From JAWKXU01 sp964468045 (lineage in GTDB: Bacteria > Pseudomonadota > Alphaproteobacteria > Sphingomonadales > Sphingomonadaceae), in contig CAYXTO010000004.1 in the NCBI GenBank assembly GCA_964468045.1, positions 124,001 to 188,000 on the forward strand: a stretch of DNA of 64,000 nt, written 5' to 3'. A program made the position numbers and the translations under genes. A model generated the notes under the pieces. It did no database searches. It saw only the letters and a list, made by a program, of their open reading frames with translations, and was not told the origin of the DNA. Shown here piece by piece: positions 42,659 to 52,016 of the stretch (positions are counted from its first letter, which is position 1; each line of letters opens with the position of its first letter).

Positions 42659-43726
42659 ATGAAAGTCGGTATGTTCCAGACCCCGTTCGTGAGGCCCGAA
42701 CGCGACGCAACGTCTGTTTTCGATTGGGCTATCCGCCAATCGGTGGTCGCGGACGAAGTCGGTTTCACCGAAATGTGGATTGGCGAGCACCTGACCCTGG
42801 ATTGGGAAGGCATCCCCTGCCCCGAGCTAGTGATTGCAGGCGCCGCCCGGGTCACCAAGAACATCAAGTTCGGTCCTCTTGCCCACCTTCTGCCCTATCA
42901 CCACCCCTCCACGCTCGCGATTCAGACAGCCTGGTTGAGCCAGATCCTGAAGGGACGCTACATGCTGGGCGTGGCGGCGGGCGCATATCCGACCGATGCC
43001 GCGCTCGCCGGCTTCAAGGATATTTCCACCAACCACGATCGCATGTTCGAAGCGATCGAGATCATGGAAAAGGTCTGGAAAGCCGTACCCTTCGATTTCG
43101 AAGGGAAATACTGGAACGCGGGCTATCCCGATCCGAATTCGCCTGGCGCGCATATGCGCGATACGCGCCCCTATGGCGGTGAAATGCCGATGGCGATGAC
43201 CGGACTGAGCTCGCCGTCGCCCTCGATCAATTTCGCGGCCAAGCGCGGATGGATTCCGGCCTCGGTCTATGCCGGCAACAAGTTCCTGCGCACGCATTTC
43301 GAGGATTACGCGCGGATCAGCGCGGAAAACGGCTTCAAGCGCGATCGCTCGATTCATCGCGTCGTGCGCGACGTGGTGGTTGCGGAAACCGATGAGGCAG
43401 CACGCGAACTGGCGATCGAAGGCGGCCTGGGCCGGGCCTGGAAGGAATATCTCAAGCCCACCTATGAGCGGTTCGGCATCCTGGCGGAGCTCATGCCCGA
43501 CAAATCGATCAATCCGGCTGACGTCGATTCCGAATATCTGGCGGACCATGTCTGGATCGTCGGCTCGCCATCGACCGTGATCAAGAAGTTCGAAAACTGG
43601 TTCGACGAGCTTGGCGGCCCCTTCGGAACCCTTCTGATCTACAGCCACGATTTCATCGACAATCCCGGGCCCTGGGAAGAATCGATGCGCCTGCTTGCCC
43701 AGGAAGTGGCGCCCAAACTGCCCTGA
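42659..43726 (+). CDS. Diketocamphane-monooxygenase-like flavin monooxygenase (module B)
   Basis: 355 residues. The ATG at 42659 has AAGGAGAGG upstream and gives the MKVGMFQTPF start typical of the group. It is paralogous to the type II BVMO at 7692 over its length (IGEHLTLDWEGIPCPEL, AHLLPYHHPSTLA, WLSQILKGRY). Where the module A copy keeps NYSPISFFGG, this one has RGWIPASVYAG, so the pocket has changed. It uses reduced FMN from a separate reductase. It lies between the P450 and an SDR on the same strand, consistent with hydroxylation, oxidation and oxygen insertion in sequence. Confidence 0.87.
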   Translation: MKVGMFQTPFVRPERDATSVFDWAIRQSVVADEVGFTEMWIGEHLTLDWEGIPCPELVIAGAARVTKNIKFGPLAHLLPYHHPSTLAIQTAWLSQILKGRYMLGVAAGAYPTDAALAGFKDISTNHDRMFEAIEIMEKVWKAVPFDFEGKYWNAGYPDPNSPGAHMRDTRPYGGEMPMAMTGLSSPSPSINFAAKRGWIPASVYAGNKFLRTHFEDYARISAENGFKRDRSIHRVVRDVVVAETDEAARELAIEGGLGRAWKEYLKPTYERFGILAELMPDKSINPADVDSEYLADHVWIVGSPSTVIKKFENWFDELGGPFGTLLIYSHDFIDNPGPWEESMRLLAQEVAPKLP

Positions 43727-43756
43727 ATCGAACAGAAAAAAGAGGGACGAAAATTC

Positions 43757-44503
43757 ATGGGAAGGCTTTCGGGGAAAGTCGCGATCGTAACGGGCGCTGC
43801 CCAGGGCATGGGGGAATCCCATGCCCGCACCTTCGTTCGCGAAGGCGCGAAAGTCGTCCTGACCGATATCAATGCAACGGACGGGGAACGTATTGCAGGC
43901 GAATTGGGCGATGCCGCCCATTTCATGCAGCATGACGTTGCCCAGTCCAACCAATGGAGTGCAGTCGTGGCCGAAGCGGAAAAGCGTTTTGGCCCGGTCA
44001 ATGTGCTCGTCAACAATGCCGGCATCATCGGGCCGGTCCATGAAGAGTTCATCTTTCCGGAAGCGGATTTCCGGAAGGTCTTCGAGGTCAACGAGCTCGG
44101 CGTATTCCTGGGCATGTGCGCCGTCATTCCGACCATGAAGAAGAATGGTGGCGGCTCGATCGTCAACATCTCGTCCATCGCCGGCATCACCGGCCCGGGG
44201 GCATCATCGAACGCAGCCTATGTGGCCACCAAGTTCGCGGTCAGAGGGATGACGAAATACGCGGCGGTCGTGCACGGAAAGGACAAGATCCGCGTAAACT
44301 CCGTGCATCCGGGCGTGATCCTGACACCGATGATGGCAGCAGTTCTCGATCCGGAAGGTGGAGAAATGGCTGGTGCAATCCCCCTCGGGCGAATGGCTCA
44401 GCCGTCCGAGGTTTCCAATCTGGTTCTGTTCCTCGCCTCCGACGAGGCGTCTTACATCTCGGGCGAGGAGCACGTGATCGATGGGGGGCTGCTGGCAGGG
44501 TAG
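43757..44503 (+). CDS. Short-chain dehydrogenase, hydroxysteroid-dehydrogenase-like
   Basis: 248 residues. TGAAQGMG cofactor loop (12-19), NNAGIIGP, NISSIAG with the catalytic Ser, YVATK, and the end HVIDGGLLAG. It is a close paralogue of the SDR at 40302. It starts 30 bases after the monooxygenase gene and is probably co-transcribed with it. It likely oxidises an alicyclic alcohol to the ketone used by a BVMO. Confidence 0.9.
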   Translation: MGRLSGKVAIVTGAAQGMGESHARTFVREGAKVVLTDINATDGERIAGELGDAAHFMQHDVAQSNQWSAVVAEAEKRFGPVNVLVNNAGIIGPVHEEFIFPEADFRKVFEVNELGVFLGMCAVIPTMKKNGGGSIVNISSIAGITGPGASSNAAYVATKFAVRGMTKYAAVVHGKDKIRVNSVHPGVILTPMMAAVLDPEGGEMAGAIPLGRMAQPSEVSNLVLFLASDEASYISGEEHVIDGGLLAG

Positions 44504-44565
44504 TGAATTACGAATACCGATCGACCGACAATTGATGCGGCGATCGCAACAAGGGAGGTAATCTA

Positions 44566-47106
44566 ATGAAATACCATAATGCTCTATTGGGCTTTGCGTC
44601 CGTTACGGCTTTGGCCTGCGGCACGCAGGCGGCCATCGCGCAGGAGGAAGCGCCCAGCAGCTATGGCGTCGGCGAAATCGTCGTCACCGCGCAGAAGCGT
44701 CAGGAATCCGTGAACAAGGTCGGCATGTCGATCACCGCGCTCGCGGGCGACCAGTTGGTCAAGCAGAACATCGTGACCGCGGGCGAACTCGTGAAGGTGG
44801 TGCCAGGCTTCACCTTTACGGAAGCTCCGCGCGGTTCACCGGTCTTCGCCATCCGCGGCATCGGCTTTGACGATTCCACCGTGGGTTCGGCCTCGACCGT
44901 GGCGCTCTACACAGACGAAGTTCCGATCTCCTTTCCGATGGAAGCCCGCTTCCCAACGCTCGACCTCGAACGCGTCGAAGTGCTGAAGGGACCGCAGGGA
45001 ATTCTGTTCGGGCAGAACTCCACCGCAGGCGCGATCAACTTCATCGCCGCCAAGCCGACGGATGAATTCCGTGCGGGCTTCGACGGCAGCTTCGGCCGCT
45101 TCAACCACATCCAGGCCAGCGGCTTCATGAGCGGACCGCTGACGGATACCCTCAAGACCCGTCTCGCCGTCATGGGCCAGAAGTCCACCGGCTGGCAGAC
45201 CAACAACTGGGTGCGGGGCCAGCAAGGCCTTGAATATGTCGATCGTGCCAATCTGGCGCTCGGCACCGTTCCGGTCACGCTGGGCCGTGACTACCAGAAC
45301 AAGCTGGGCGCAAAGCGCGGCTTTGCGGCACGCTGGATCACCGAATGGGAACCCACGACCGACCTGAAGATCACCTTCAACGTCAATGGCTGGGTCGACA
45401 AGTCTGATACGCAGGCCGCGCAGTTGCTCTATTCATTCCCGCTGCAGGTTCCGTTCCCCTACATTCCGTACAGCTATTACCCCACCCCGCCGCGCAATGC
45501 GCGCTCGGCCGACTGGGATCCGTATATCAACACAAACCGGCTGCCGGCCTCGGTCGGGAAGCAGGAAAGGCTGCGTCGCGACGACAGCTATATCCAGGCG
45601 TCAGGGCGCATAGATTATAACCTGACTGAAAATCTCGTCCTGACTTCGATCTCGTCCTACAGCCGCTACAAGCAGAACTACGGCATGGACGTCGATGGCA
45701 CGGCGCTCAGCAACTTCGCCATCGGCGACAGCGCCCGCGCCCGTACCTTCAACCAGGAACTGCGCATCGCGGGCGACTATGATGACCTGAAATTCATCAT
45801 CGGCGCCAACTACATGAAGTCCAAGACGCAGCAATATAACCGGTATTATGTGGACGAATCGTCGGTCTATGTCGGCTTCATCAACAACACGGACTCCGGT
45901 GCGTTCTTCAAGCAGCCGATCCGGGACATCGCGGCATTCGCCAATGTCGATTACACGATCGGTCTCCTGACGCTGCATGCCGGTGTTCGCTACACGGAAG
46001 ACAAGCGCAGCTACACCGGCTGTACGCTCGACTATGGCGATGGCGTTCAGGCGAATGCCTTCAATATCGTCATTCCGGGTCTGAACGCAGCGAAGGGCGT
46101 GCCTGCAGGACAGGAGTTGCCGAACATCCAGCCCGGCGGATGTACCTCCAGCAACGTTCTCACCAAGGCGGACTATGTAAGCCCGACCAATCCCAACGGC
46201 GAATATTTCTCGCCGGGTCTGGCCCATTTCGAGCTGAAGGAAGACAATATCAGCTGGCGTCTCGGCGCGGACTTCCAGGTCACGCCGACCACCATGCTCT
46301 ATGCCAACGTGTCGAAGGGCTACAAGTCGGGCAGCTTCCCGGCGGTCAACGTCGCCAGCAACCTGCAGCTCGAAGGGGTGAAGCAGGAATCGGTGCTTGC
46401 CTATGAAGCGGGTATCAAGGCTGGTCTGCTCGACCGTCGCGTTCAGCTGAACATCGCGGGTTTCTATAATGATTACCGCAACAAGCAGCTTCGCGGCCGC
46501 ATCCTGGATCCGTTCGGCTTCTTCGGCGTGCTGGACAAGCTGCTCAATATTCCGAAGTCTCGCGTGTACGGTGCGGAAGCCTCGCTGCAGATCGCCCCGA
46601 CCCAGGGTCTCAACCTGAATTTCGGCGGCACTTATGTGAACACCAAGGTCACGCGCGATTTCTTCGCCTATGACCCGGTGGGCAACCTGATCAACTACAA
46701 GGACCTCACCTTCCCGCACACGCCGAAGTGGAACTTCACCGCTTCCGCGGATTACGAAACGCCGATCAACGACAAGCTGAATATCTTCATGGGCGCCAGC
46801 ATGCTCTATCAGAGCAAGACCATCGGTTTGTTTGCGCGGCCGGAAGAAATTTCGCAGGTCGATCTGGATCCCACCCAGTTCCCTGGCGTGAAGGTTCCCG
46901 GCGATGCGTTCAACAAGAAGGCTTACACCACAGTCGATGCCCAGCTCGGTGTCGCTGCGGAAGACGGCCAGTGGAGAGCGTGGATCTGGGGCAAGAACAT
47001 CTTCAACACCTACTACTGGAACAATGCGACCCAGTCGTTCGACTCCATCTATCGCCTTACTGCAATGCCGGCGACATACGGCGCTGCAGTATCGTTCCGC
47101 TTCTGA
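44566..47106 (+). CDS. TonB-dependent outer-membrane receptor 2
   Basis: 846 residues. A signal peptide (1-25, ending AIAQ) is followed by the plug domain with EIVVTAQKRQESVNKVGMSI and LERVEVLKGPQGILFGQNST, then a large beta-barrel that ends in AAVSFRF with the terminal Phe typical of outer-membrane proteins. GGGAGG precedes the ATG. It is related to receptor 1 (30929) along the plug and barrel, and both sit inside catabolic clusters. It probably takes up the module B substrate. A structured region with a strong terminator follows directly. Confidence 0.94.
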   Translation: MKYHNALLGFASVTALACGTQAAIAQEEAPSSYGVGEIVVTAQKRQESVNKVGMSITALAGDQLVKQNIVTAGELVKVVPGFTFTEAPRGSPVFAIRGIGFDDSTVGSASTVALYTDEVPISFPMEARFPTLDLERVEVLKGPQGILFGQNSTAGAINFIAAKPTDEFRAGFDGSFGRFNHIQASGFMSGPLTDTLKTRLAVMGQKSTGWQTNNWVRGQQGLEYVDRANLALGTVPVTLGRDYQNKLGAKRGFAARWITEWEPTTDLKITFNVNGWVDKSDTQAAQLLYSFPLQVPFPYIPYSYYPTPPRNARSADWDPYINTNRLPASVGKQERLRRDDSYIQASGRIDYNLTENLVLTSISSYSRYKQNYGMDVDGTALSNFAIGDSARARTFNQELRIAGDYDDLKFIIGANYMKSKTQQYNRYYVDESSVYVGFINNTDSGAFFKQPIRDIAAFANVDYTIGLLTLHAGVRYTEDKRSYTGCTLDYGDGVQANAFNIVIPGLNAAKGVPAGQELPNIQPGGCTSSNVLTKADYVSPTNPNGEYFSPGLAHFELKEDNISWRLGADFQVTPTTMLYANVSKGYKSGSFPAVNVASNLQLEGVKQESVLAYEAGIKAGLLDRRVQLNIAGFYNDYRNKQLRGRILDPFGFFGVLDKLLNIPKSRVYGAEASLQIAPTQGLNLNFGGTYVNTKVTRDFFAYDPVGNLINYKDLTFPHTPKWNFTASADYETPINDKLNIFMGASMLYQSKTIGLFARPEEISQVDLDPTQFPGVKVPGDAFNKKAYTTVDAQLGVAAEDGQWRAWIWGKNIFNTYYWNNATQSFDSIYRLTAMPATYGAAVSFRF

Positions 47107-47112
47107 TGTCTT

Positions 47113-47238
47113 GCTTCCGCTCGCTTCCGTCAGGGAGTGAGCGGAGCATGACCTGGATGAAGGGAACCTTCAGGCAAGGGACATCCTGCCTGATGGCCAG
47201 GGGCCTCTCAAGCTCAATGAGGGATGTGCGAGAGGCCC
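47113..47238 (+). other. Structured RNA candidate: three hairpins with possible loop-loop pairing
   Basis: Hairpin 1 (47113-47147) has about 15 pairs, one bulge and a GTCA loop. Hairpin 2 has arms CAGGCA (47171-47176) and TGCCTG (47187-47192). Hairpin 3 has arms GGGCCTCTC (47201-47209) and GAGAGGCCC (47230-47238) with a 20-base loop. ACATCC in loop 2 (47181-47186) is complementary to GGATGT in loop 3 (47222-47227). A strong terminator follows at 47240. This could be a 3' UTR-derived small RNA of the receptor message or a leader element for the BVMO downstream. I do not recognise a known riboswitch class. Confidence 0.4.
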
Positions 47239-47239
47239 T

Positions 47240-47269
47240 ACACCCCCCGTTTTCGGGGGGTGTTTTTTT
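47240..47269 (+). terminator. Rho-independent terminator
   Basis: A perfect 10-base stem, ACACCCCCCG (47240-47249) with CGGGGGGTGT (47254-47263), a TTTT loop and a run of T's to 47269. It lies 134 bases after the TonB receptor stop and 158 bases before the BVMO start, so it separates or attenuates transcription between them. It is the best terminator in the window. Confidence 0.9.
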
Positions 47270-47426
47270 GGCCCACGAACCCGAGGCCGCCTGCTATGCA
47301 TAAAAAGGGGGGGGATCGAGGAAATTGACTTGCATCAATGCCGGGACGGTCAGAGAATTTCACTTCCAAGCCAATACCCTTGTCCGCTGTTCGAGAGACG
47401 AGGCGGGCAGTTGATCTGACAAAAGG

Positions 47427-49100
47427 ATGGGATTGGTGGAAGCTTCGGAAAATTCATCGAACGTCGACGTGCTCGACGCAATCGTCCTCGGCGGCGGTTT
47501 CGGCGGGATGCACATGCTCTATCAACTGCGGGAGCTCGGTTTCAAGGCGATTGCGCTGGAGGCCGGCAGCGACGTTGGCGGTGCTTGGTACTGGAACCGC
47601 TATCCCGGTGCGCGCTGCGACGTGGAAAGCCTGGTTTATTGCTACTCCTTCTCGCCGATCATCGATGCCGAATGGAAATGGTCGGAACGCTATTCCGCCC
47701 AGCCGGAGATCCGGCGCTACATGCGCTTCGTGTGCGATCGGCTCGATCTGAGGAAAGACATTCGTTTCAACTCGCGGCTCGTAAAGGCGGCGTTCGACGA
47801 GACGACCAATATCTGGACCCTCGAGACCGAGAACGGCGACACCTACAAGGCGCATTTCTTCATTTCCTCCGCAGGCCCGATCTCGGCGCCCATCTGGCCC
47901 GACATTCCCGGAAGGGACAAGTTTCAGGGCGAACTCTATCACAGTGCGCTTTGGCCCAGGGACGAGGAGCCGGATTTCACCGGCAAGCGCGTGGCGGTGA
48001 TCGGCACAGGTTCGTCCGGAACCCAGATCATCCCGCTCGTGGCAAAGCAGGCGGCGAAGCTTACTGTGATGGTCCGCACACCCAATCTGTACATGCCCGC
48101 CAAGAACCGCCCGCTTACCGACGAGGATTATGAGCGTTGGGAAAAGGTGCGCGACAACGTGCGCCGGCGTATGCGCACGTTCGAGATCGTGGGTTCGGGC
48201 GATCTCTTCATGGAAGAGGAACTCATCCAGATCCGGAACCGCGCGGGTGCCGACTTCACTCCGGAACAACGCCGCGAGATTCTGGAACGCCGCATGGAGC
48301 ATGGCGGGGCAACCGTGCCCCGCGCCTTTACCGATGTCGTCACCAATCATGAGGTGAACGACCAGATCAGCGAATTCATCCGGGAGCAGGTTACGCAAGC
48401 CGTAAACGATCCGGAAACCGCCGCCATCCTGACGCCCGCCGATGTAGCCTATGGCACGAAACGCATCACGGTGGGGACCGACTACTACGAAACCTACAAC
48501 AGGGACAATGTCGAGGCCATCGACGTCAAGGCCACGCCGATCGAACGGTTTACCGAGAAGGGCCTGGTGATCGGCGGCGAGGAAATGGCATTCGACGCCA
48601 TCATCTGCGCGTCCGGCTTCGATGCCGTTACCGGCGCGCTGACCGTGATCGATATCCAGGGTGAAGGCGGCCAGACGATCAAGGATACGTGGCACGACAA
48701 TTGCGACACCTATCTGGGCCTGGGCGTCGCGGGCTTTCCCAACCTGCTGATCATCGGTGGGCCCGGCAGCCCTTCGGTGCTGGTCAATGTGGTGGTCTGC
48801 AACGAATATCAGGTCGAATGGATTTCCGATCTGCTGCAATACATGCGCAAGAACGGTCTCGATCGTGTGGACGTCGATCCGGAAGCGCAAAAGCGCTGGG
48901 GCCAGAAAGTCCGCAACGTGATCAAGGGCACCGTGCTCGAAAAATCCAGGAGCTGGTATGTCGGCGCCAATGTGCCGGGCAAGGCTCAGGGCATTCTGGC
49001 TTACGCGGGCGGGCTGCATAACTACATTCAGGCCTGCGATGAAGTGGCAAGGGAAGGATATTCCGGCTTTCATTTCTCCAGCGAAGCCAAGGAAGGCTGA
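47427..49100 (+). CDS. Type I Baeyer-Villiger monooxygenase (module B)
   Basis: 557 residues. FAD motif GGGFGG (22-27), GGAWYWNRYPG (51-61), the BVMO fingerprint FxGxxxHxxxWP intact at 166-177 (FQGELYHSALWP), and the NADPH motif GTGSSG (193-198). The ATG at 47427 abuts AAAAGG; a GTG at 47436, eight bases after AAGGA, is an equally good start. It is a divergent paralogue of the module A BVMO (5982). An SDR follows. It probably converts a cyclic ketone to a lactone in the module B pathway. Confidence 0.92.
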   Translation: MGLVEASENSSNVDVLDAIVLGGGFGGMHMLYQLRELGFKAIALEAGSDVGGAWYWNRYPGARCDVESLVYCYSFSPIIDAEWKWSERYSAQPEIRRYMRFVCDRLDLRKDIRFNSRLVKAAFDETTNIWTLETENGDTYKAHFFISSAGPISAPIWPDIPGRDKFQGELYHSALWPRDEEPDFTGKRVAVIGTGSSGTQIIPLVAKQAAKLTVMVRTPNLYMPAKNRPLTDEDYERWEKVRDNVRRRMRTFEIVGSGDLFMEEELIQIRNRAGADFTPEQRREILERRMEHGGATVPRAFTDVVTNHEVNDQISEFIREQVTQAVNDPETAAILTPADVAYGTKRITVGTDYYETYNRDNVEAIDVKATPIERFTEKGLVIGGEEMAFDAIICASGFDAVTGALTVIDIQGEGGQTIKDTWHDNCDTYLGLGVAGFPNLLIIGGPGSPSVLVNVVVCNEYQVEWISDLLQYMRKNGLDRVDVDPEAQKRWGQKVRNVIKGTVLEKSRSWYVGANVPGKAQGILAYAGGLHNYIQACDEVAREGYSGFHFSSEAKEG

Positions 49101-49201
49101 GCACGAAACTTCATCCGGCGTATTGCACTTCCGTTCCGTCCTCGTTCAAATACGGCTGATAAAGACAGCCCAGACATCCAACAGCCGGAGAGGATTGCAG
49201 C

Positions 49202-50167
49202 ATGCCGCCGATGACGTTCGAAAATGATGTGGTCATTGTAACCGGCGCCGGGCGCGGACTGGGCCGTGAGCATGCGCTTGCTTTCGCCCAACGCGGCGCC
49301 GCGGTCGTGGTCAACGATCCGGGCGTGAGCATGGACGGCACCGGCGGCGGGGAAAGCGTCGCGCAGACCGTCGTGAACGAGATCGTTGCCGCGGGCGGCC
49401 GCGCGGTGGCGGATATGAACTCCGTGGCCACGGAGGAAGGGGCGGTAGCCATTGTCCAGACCGCGCTGGACAATTTCGGCACGCCCACCGTGCTGGTGAA
49501 CAATGCGGGCACGATCCAGTTCGCGGAGCTGGCCGATATCAGCATCGAAAACTGGAAGCGTATGCTCTCGATCACGTTGGACGGCACTTTCCTGATGTCC
49601 CGTGCCGTCTGGCCGCATTTCAAGGCCGCCAATTATGGGCGCATAGTCAGTACGACCTCGAACGCAGGCTTTGCCGGCAACGAAACCCTGACCCATTATG
49701 CGGCCGCCAAGCTGGGCGTGGCGGGCTTCACCCGCGCTTTGGCGCGTGAAGCGGTGGACACCGGCATCAGGGTCAACGCGATCGCGCCCATGGCGGTCAC
49801 GCGGATGAACCGGGATGCATTCTTCGGAGGCGCCGAAGCGGAAGGGGACAGCGACTGGCGCGAGGATATCCGCGCGGGCAAGCTGCCGATGGGCCCTGCC
49901 TCGATCATTTCGCCCGCCGTGTTGTGGCTGGCGCACCGCTCCACCGATATCAACGGTGAAATATACAGCACCTCGTCCGGCAAGGTCGCGCGGGTCGCCT
50001 TCGTGGTGGGCGAAGGCTATTTCAATCCCGACCACACGCCGGAAGACCTGCGGGATAATGTGGAACGCATCCGGACCCTGGGAGATTTCCTCGATCCGAC
50101 GTCAACGGTGGACGAGTTGATGCTCATTCCGCGCCTGTTCCAGAGCGAGGGCGCGACGATCGATTGA
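49202..50167 (+). CDS. Short-chain dehydrogenase, multifunctional-enzyme-type-2-like
   Basis: 321 residues, longer than a classical SDR. Cofactor loop TGAGRGLG near 14-21, then NDPGVSMDGTGG, the insertion typical of HSD17B4/peroxisomal multifunctional enzyme dehydrogenase domains. NNAGTIQ, STTSNAG (catalytic Ser) and YAAAK follow. A C-terminal extension of about 70 residues has no recognisable domain. That subgroup usually oxidises (3R)-hydroxyacyl-CoA, so it may act after CoA activation. It follows the BVMO by about 100 bases. Confidence 0.88.
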   Translation: MPPMTFENDVVIVTGAGRGLGREHALAFAQRGAAVVVNDPGVSMDGTGGGESVAQTVVNEIVAAGGRAVADMNSVATEEGAVAIVQTALDNFGTPTVLVNNAGTIQFAELADISIENWKRMLSITLDGTFLMSRAVWPHFKAANYGRIVSTTSNAGFAGNETLTHYAAAKLGVAGFTRALAREAVDTGIRVNAIAPMAVTRMNRDAFFGGAEAEGDSDWREDIRAGKLPMGPASIISPAVLWLAHRSTDINGEIYSTSSGKVARVAFVVGEGYFNPDHTPEDLRDNVERIRTLGDFLDPTSTVDELMLIPRLFQSEGATID

Positions 50168-50315
50168 GAGGATATTGCCTTGCGATGGTCTTTCCCGGGT
50201 AAAATTGCCGGGAGGAACCCAATCCATCTTGCTCCGGACCGAGAAAAATAGAATTGTCGCGCGCTTCGCCACCCCATGGGGGATAATGATAATTCGGATG
50301 CCTGAGTAACCGCCA

Positions 50316-51485
50316 ATGACCACCCTGTCAGCCGCCCATCCCGCCCTGGACCAGCCCTGGCGGCATCAATTCGAACCGTTTCTGGTCGAGCTGCTGGATC
50401 GGAAATACGCCCGCCAAGGCAAGCGCCGTTATATGCCCCGCAATGCGGCAGAAGTCGCGGAGCGGCTCGACGCGTTCCTCCAGGCGCAGGGTGAAACCCG
50501 ACGGACCCGCAATGTGCGGCGCATGGGCGGCGGCGCCTCGAAGGAACAGTTCTGCTTCGACCTGGAAAGCGCCGACGGTTCCTCGGACCTGATGGTCTTG
50601 CGGATGGATCCGCTGGAAGGCATCGTCGAAACTTCCCGCGCGCGCGAAGCGGAAGTGCTTGATGCCATACAGGGAACTGTCCCGGCGCCCCGCATAGCAT
50701 GGGTCGATCCGGAGGGCGCTTATATGGGTCAGCCAGCAATGATCGCGCATTTCATCGGGGGCGTGACCAAGCCGACCAAGGGCAGCGGCGGGCCCTCAGG
50801 GCTGGGCATCCGGTTCGACAGCGAAGTCGGCGAAGCGCTGACTCCGCAATATGTCGGCAATCTGGCCGCAGTCCATGCGCTGGATCTTGCCAACCTCGAC
50901 TTGCCCCGGTTCGATATGCCCAGGCCCGGCACGGAGACGGCGCTCTGGCAGCTCAATTACTGGTCGCGCGTGCTGGCGGACGACGGCATCGACGCCTCTC
51001 CGATCCTCAATTATGCGCAATATTGGCTGAGGCAGAACCTGCCGGTTTGCGAAAGGCCGGTGCTGCTGCATGGCGACTACCGCCTGGGCAACTTCATGTA
51101 TGACGAAGACAGCTTGCAGATGACGGCCATCCTCGACTGGGAGCTTTCCCATATCGGGGATTACCACGAGGATGTTTCCTATTCGCTGGAGCCCTTGTTC
51201 TGCTCGAAGGATGCGGAAGGCAATTGCCTGATCTCGTCGATGATGAGCGTGGACCGCTTCCTCCATCTCTACACGGAGCTGTCCGGCAACGTCATCGATC
51301 CCGCCACGCTGCATTGGTATCGAGTCCTGAACAGCTACAAGCTGGCCGTGATGAACCTTTCCTCCGGCATTCGCGCCGCGCGGGACGGCACCAATCATCA
51401 ATGCGCCTTCCTGGCATTTCTGTCCGCAAGCGGCACCGCAATCGCCGCATCGCTGGCCAAGCTGCTGACCGGAGAAATCAAATGA
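50316..51485 (+). CDS. APH-family phosphotransferase (kinase 1)
   Basis: 389 residues, aminoglycoside-phosphotransferase/ACAD10-11 kinase fold. The ATP-lobe lysine region is GGGASKEQFCFDL; the catalytic Brenner motif is LHGDYRLGNF with D254; the metal-binding DWE is at 274-276 in LDWELSHIGD. In ACAD10/11 and in LvaA of the P. putida levulinic-acid pathway, kinases of this fold phosphorylate 4-hydroxyacyl-CoAs so that the phosphate can be removed by an acyl-CoA dehydrogenase. The next gene overlaps the stop by four bases, so a complex is likely. Antibiotic resistance is unlikely in this setting. Confidence 0.88.
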   Translation: MTTLSAAHPALDQPWRHQFEPFLVELLDRKYARQGKRRYMPRNAAEVAERLDAFLQAQGETRRTRNVRRMGGGASKEQFCFDLESADGSSDLMVLRMDPLEGIVETSRAREAEVLDAIQGTVPAPRIAWVDPEGAYMGQPAMIAHFIGGVTKPTKGSGGPSGLGIRFDSEVGEALTPQYVGNLAAVHALDLANLDLPRFDMPRPGTETALWQLNYWSRVLADDGIDASPILNYAQYWLRQNLPVCERPVLLHGDYRLGNFMYDEDSLQMTAILDWELSHIGDYHEDVSYSLEPLFCSKDAEGNCLISSMMSVDRFLHLYTELSGNVIDPATLHWYRVLNSYKLAVMNLSSGIRAARDGTNHQCAFLAFLSASGTAIAASLAKLLTGEIK

Positions 51486-52015
51486 CGCCGGGCATCGACA
51501 TCCGTATCCAAAGCATCATCAACGGGTTGAACGACGTGATCTTCCCGGCCGTCGATCCCAAGGAATCCCTGGCTGCCGAGCAAAAGGGCATGATCATTGC
51601 CCAGCTCGAGCTCATCCTGAAGCAGCTTCCCTTGATGGACCGGTATCATTCGCTTTGCCGCGACGACATGCGGCAGTGCGCCCAACGCATGCTGGCCGGT
51701 GCAACAGGCGGCGCAGCGACCATGGCTGCATGCGAAACCCTGAAGGAAATGCTGGCGACACCGGCTGACAATCCCCGGGACGATTACAATCGGGTCGGCA
51801 ATGCGGTGGATGCCCTGATTGCCGCCATCGGGCAGGATGGCGATGCGAGCTACCGGGCACGGGCCGATGCCATCATGCTGGGACTGGCGGATCGACAGAT
51901 CTGGCGGGACCGGGTCTGGTCGGCCGATCTCGGGTTCGATCCCTATCCGGCAGAGCTTTGTTCGATCGAGGATATGGCGACCGGCAAGGTCGCTCCGCCC
52001 AGCAGCAGGAACTGA
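51482..52015 (+). CDS. Unknown helical protein between two kinases
   Basis: 177 residues; the ATG overlaps the kinase 1 stop (ATGA), implying coupled synthesis. Apparently all-helical (IRIQSIINGLNDVIFPAV, then EQKGMIIAQLELILKQL). No membrane segment or cofactor motif. Its first 45 residues resemble in pattern the N-terminal extension of kinase 2 at 52017: a helix with IR or LR, a short IxP turn, then a helix ending in a Leu-rich segment. It may be a stand-alone version of that extension and a partner subunit of kinase 1, comparable in arrangement to LvaB beside LvaA. The family is not recognised. Confidence 0.7.
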   Translation: MTPGIDIRIQSIINGLNDVIFPAVDPKESLAAEQKGMIIAQLELILKQLPLMDRYHSLCRDDMRQCAQRMLAGATGGAATMAACETLKEMLATPADNPRDDYNRVGNAVDALIAAIGQDGDASYRARADAIMLGLADRQIWRDRVWSADLGFDPYPAELCSIEDMATGKVAPPSSRN

Positions 52016-52016
52016 C

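Noticed and set aside
47454..49073. 539-codon open frame antisense to the module B BVMO
   Set aside because: The BVMO frame carries all FAD, NADPH and fingerprint motifs; the antisense protein shows none.
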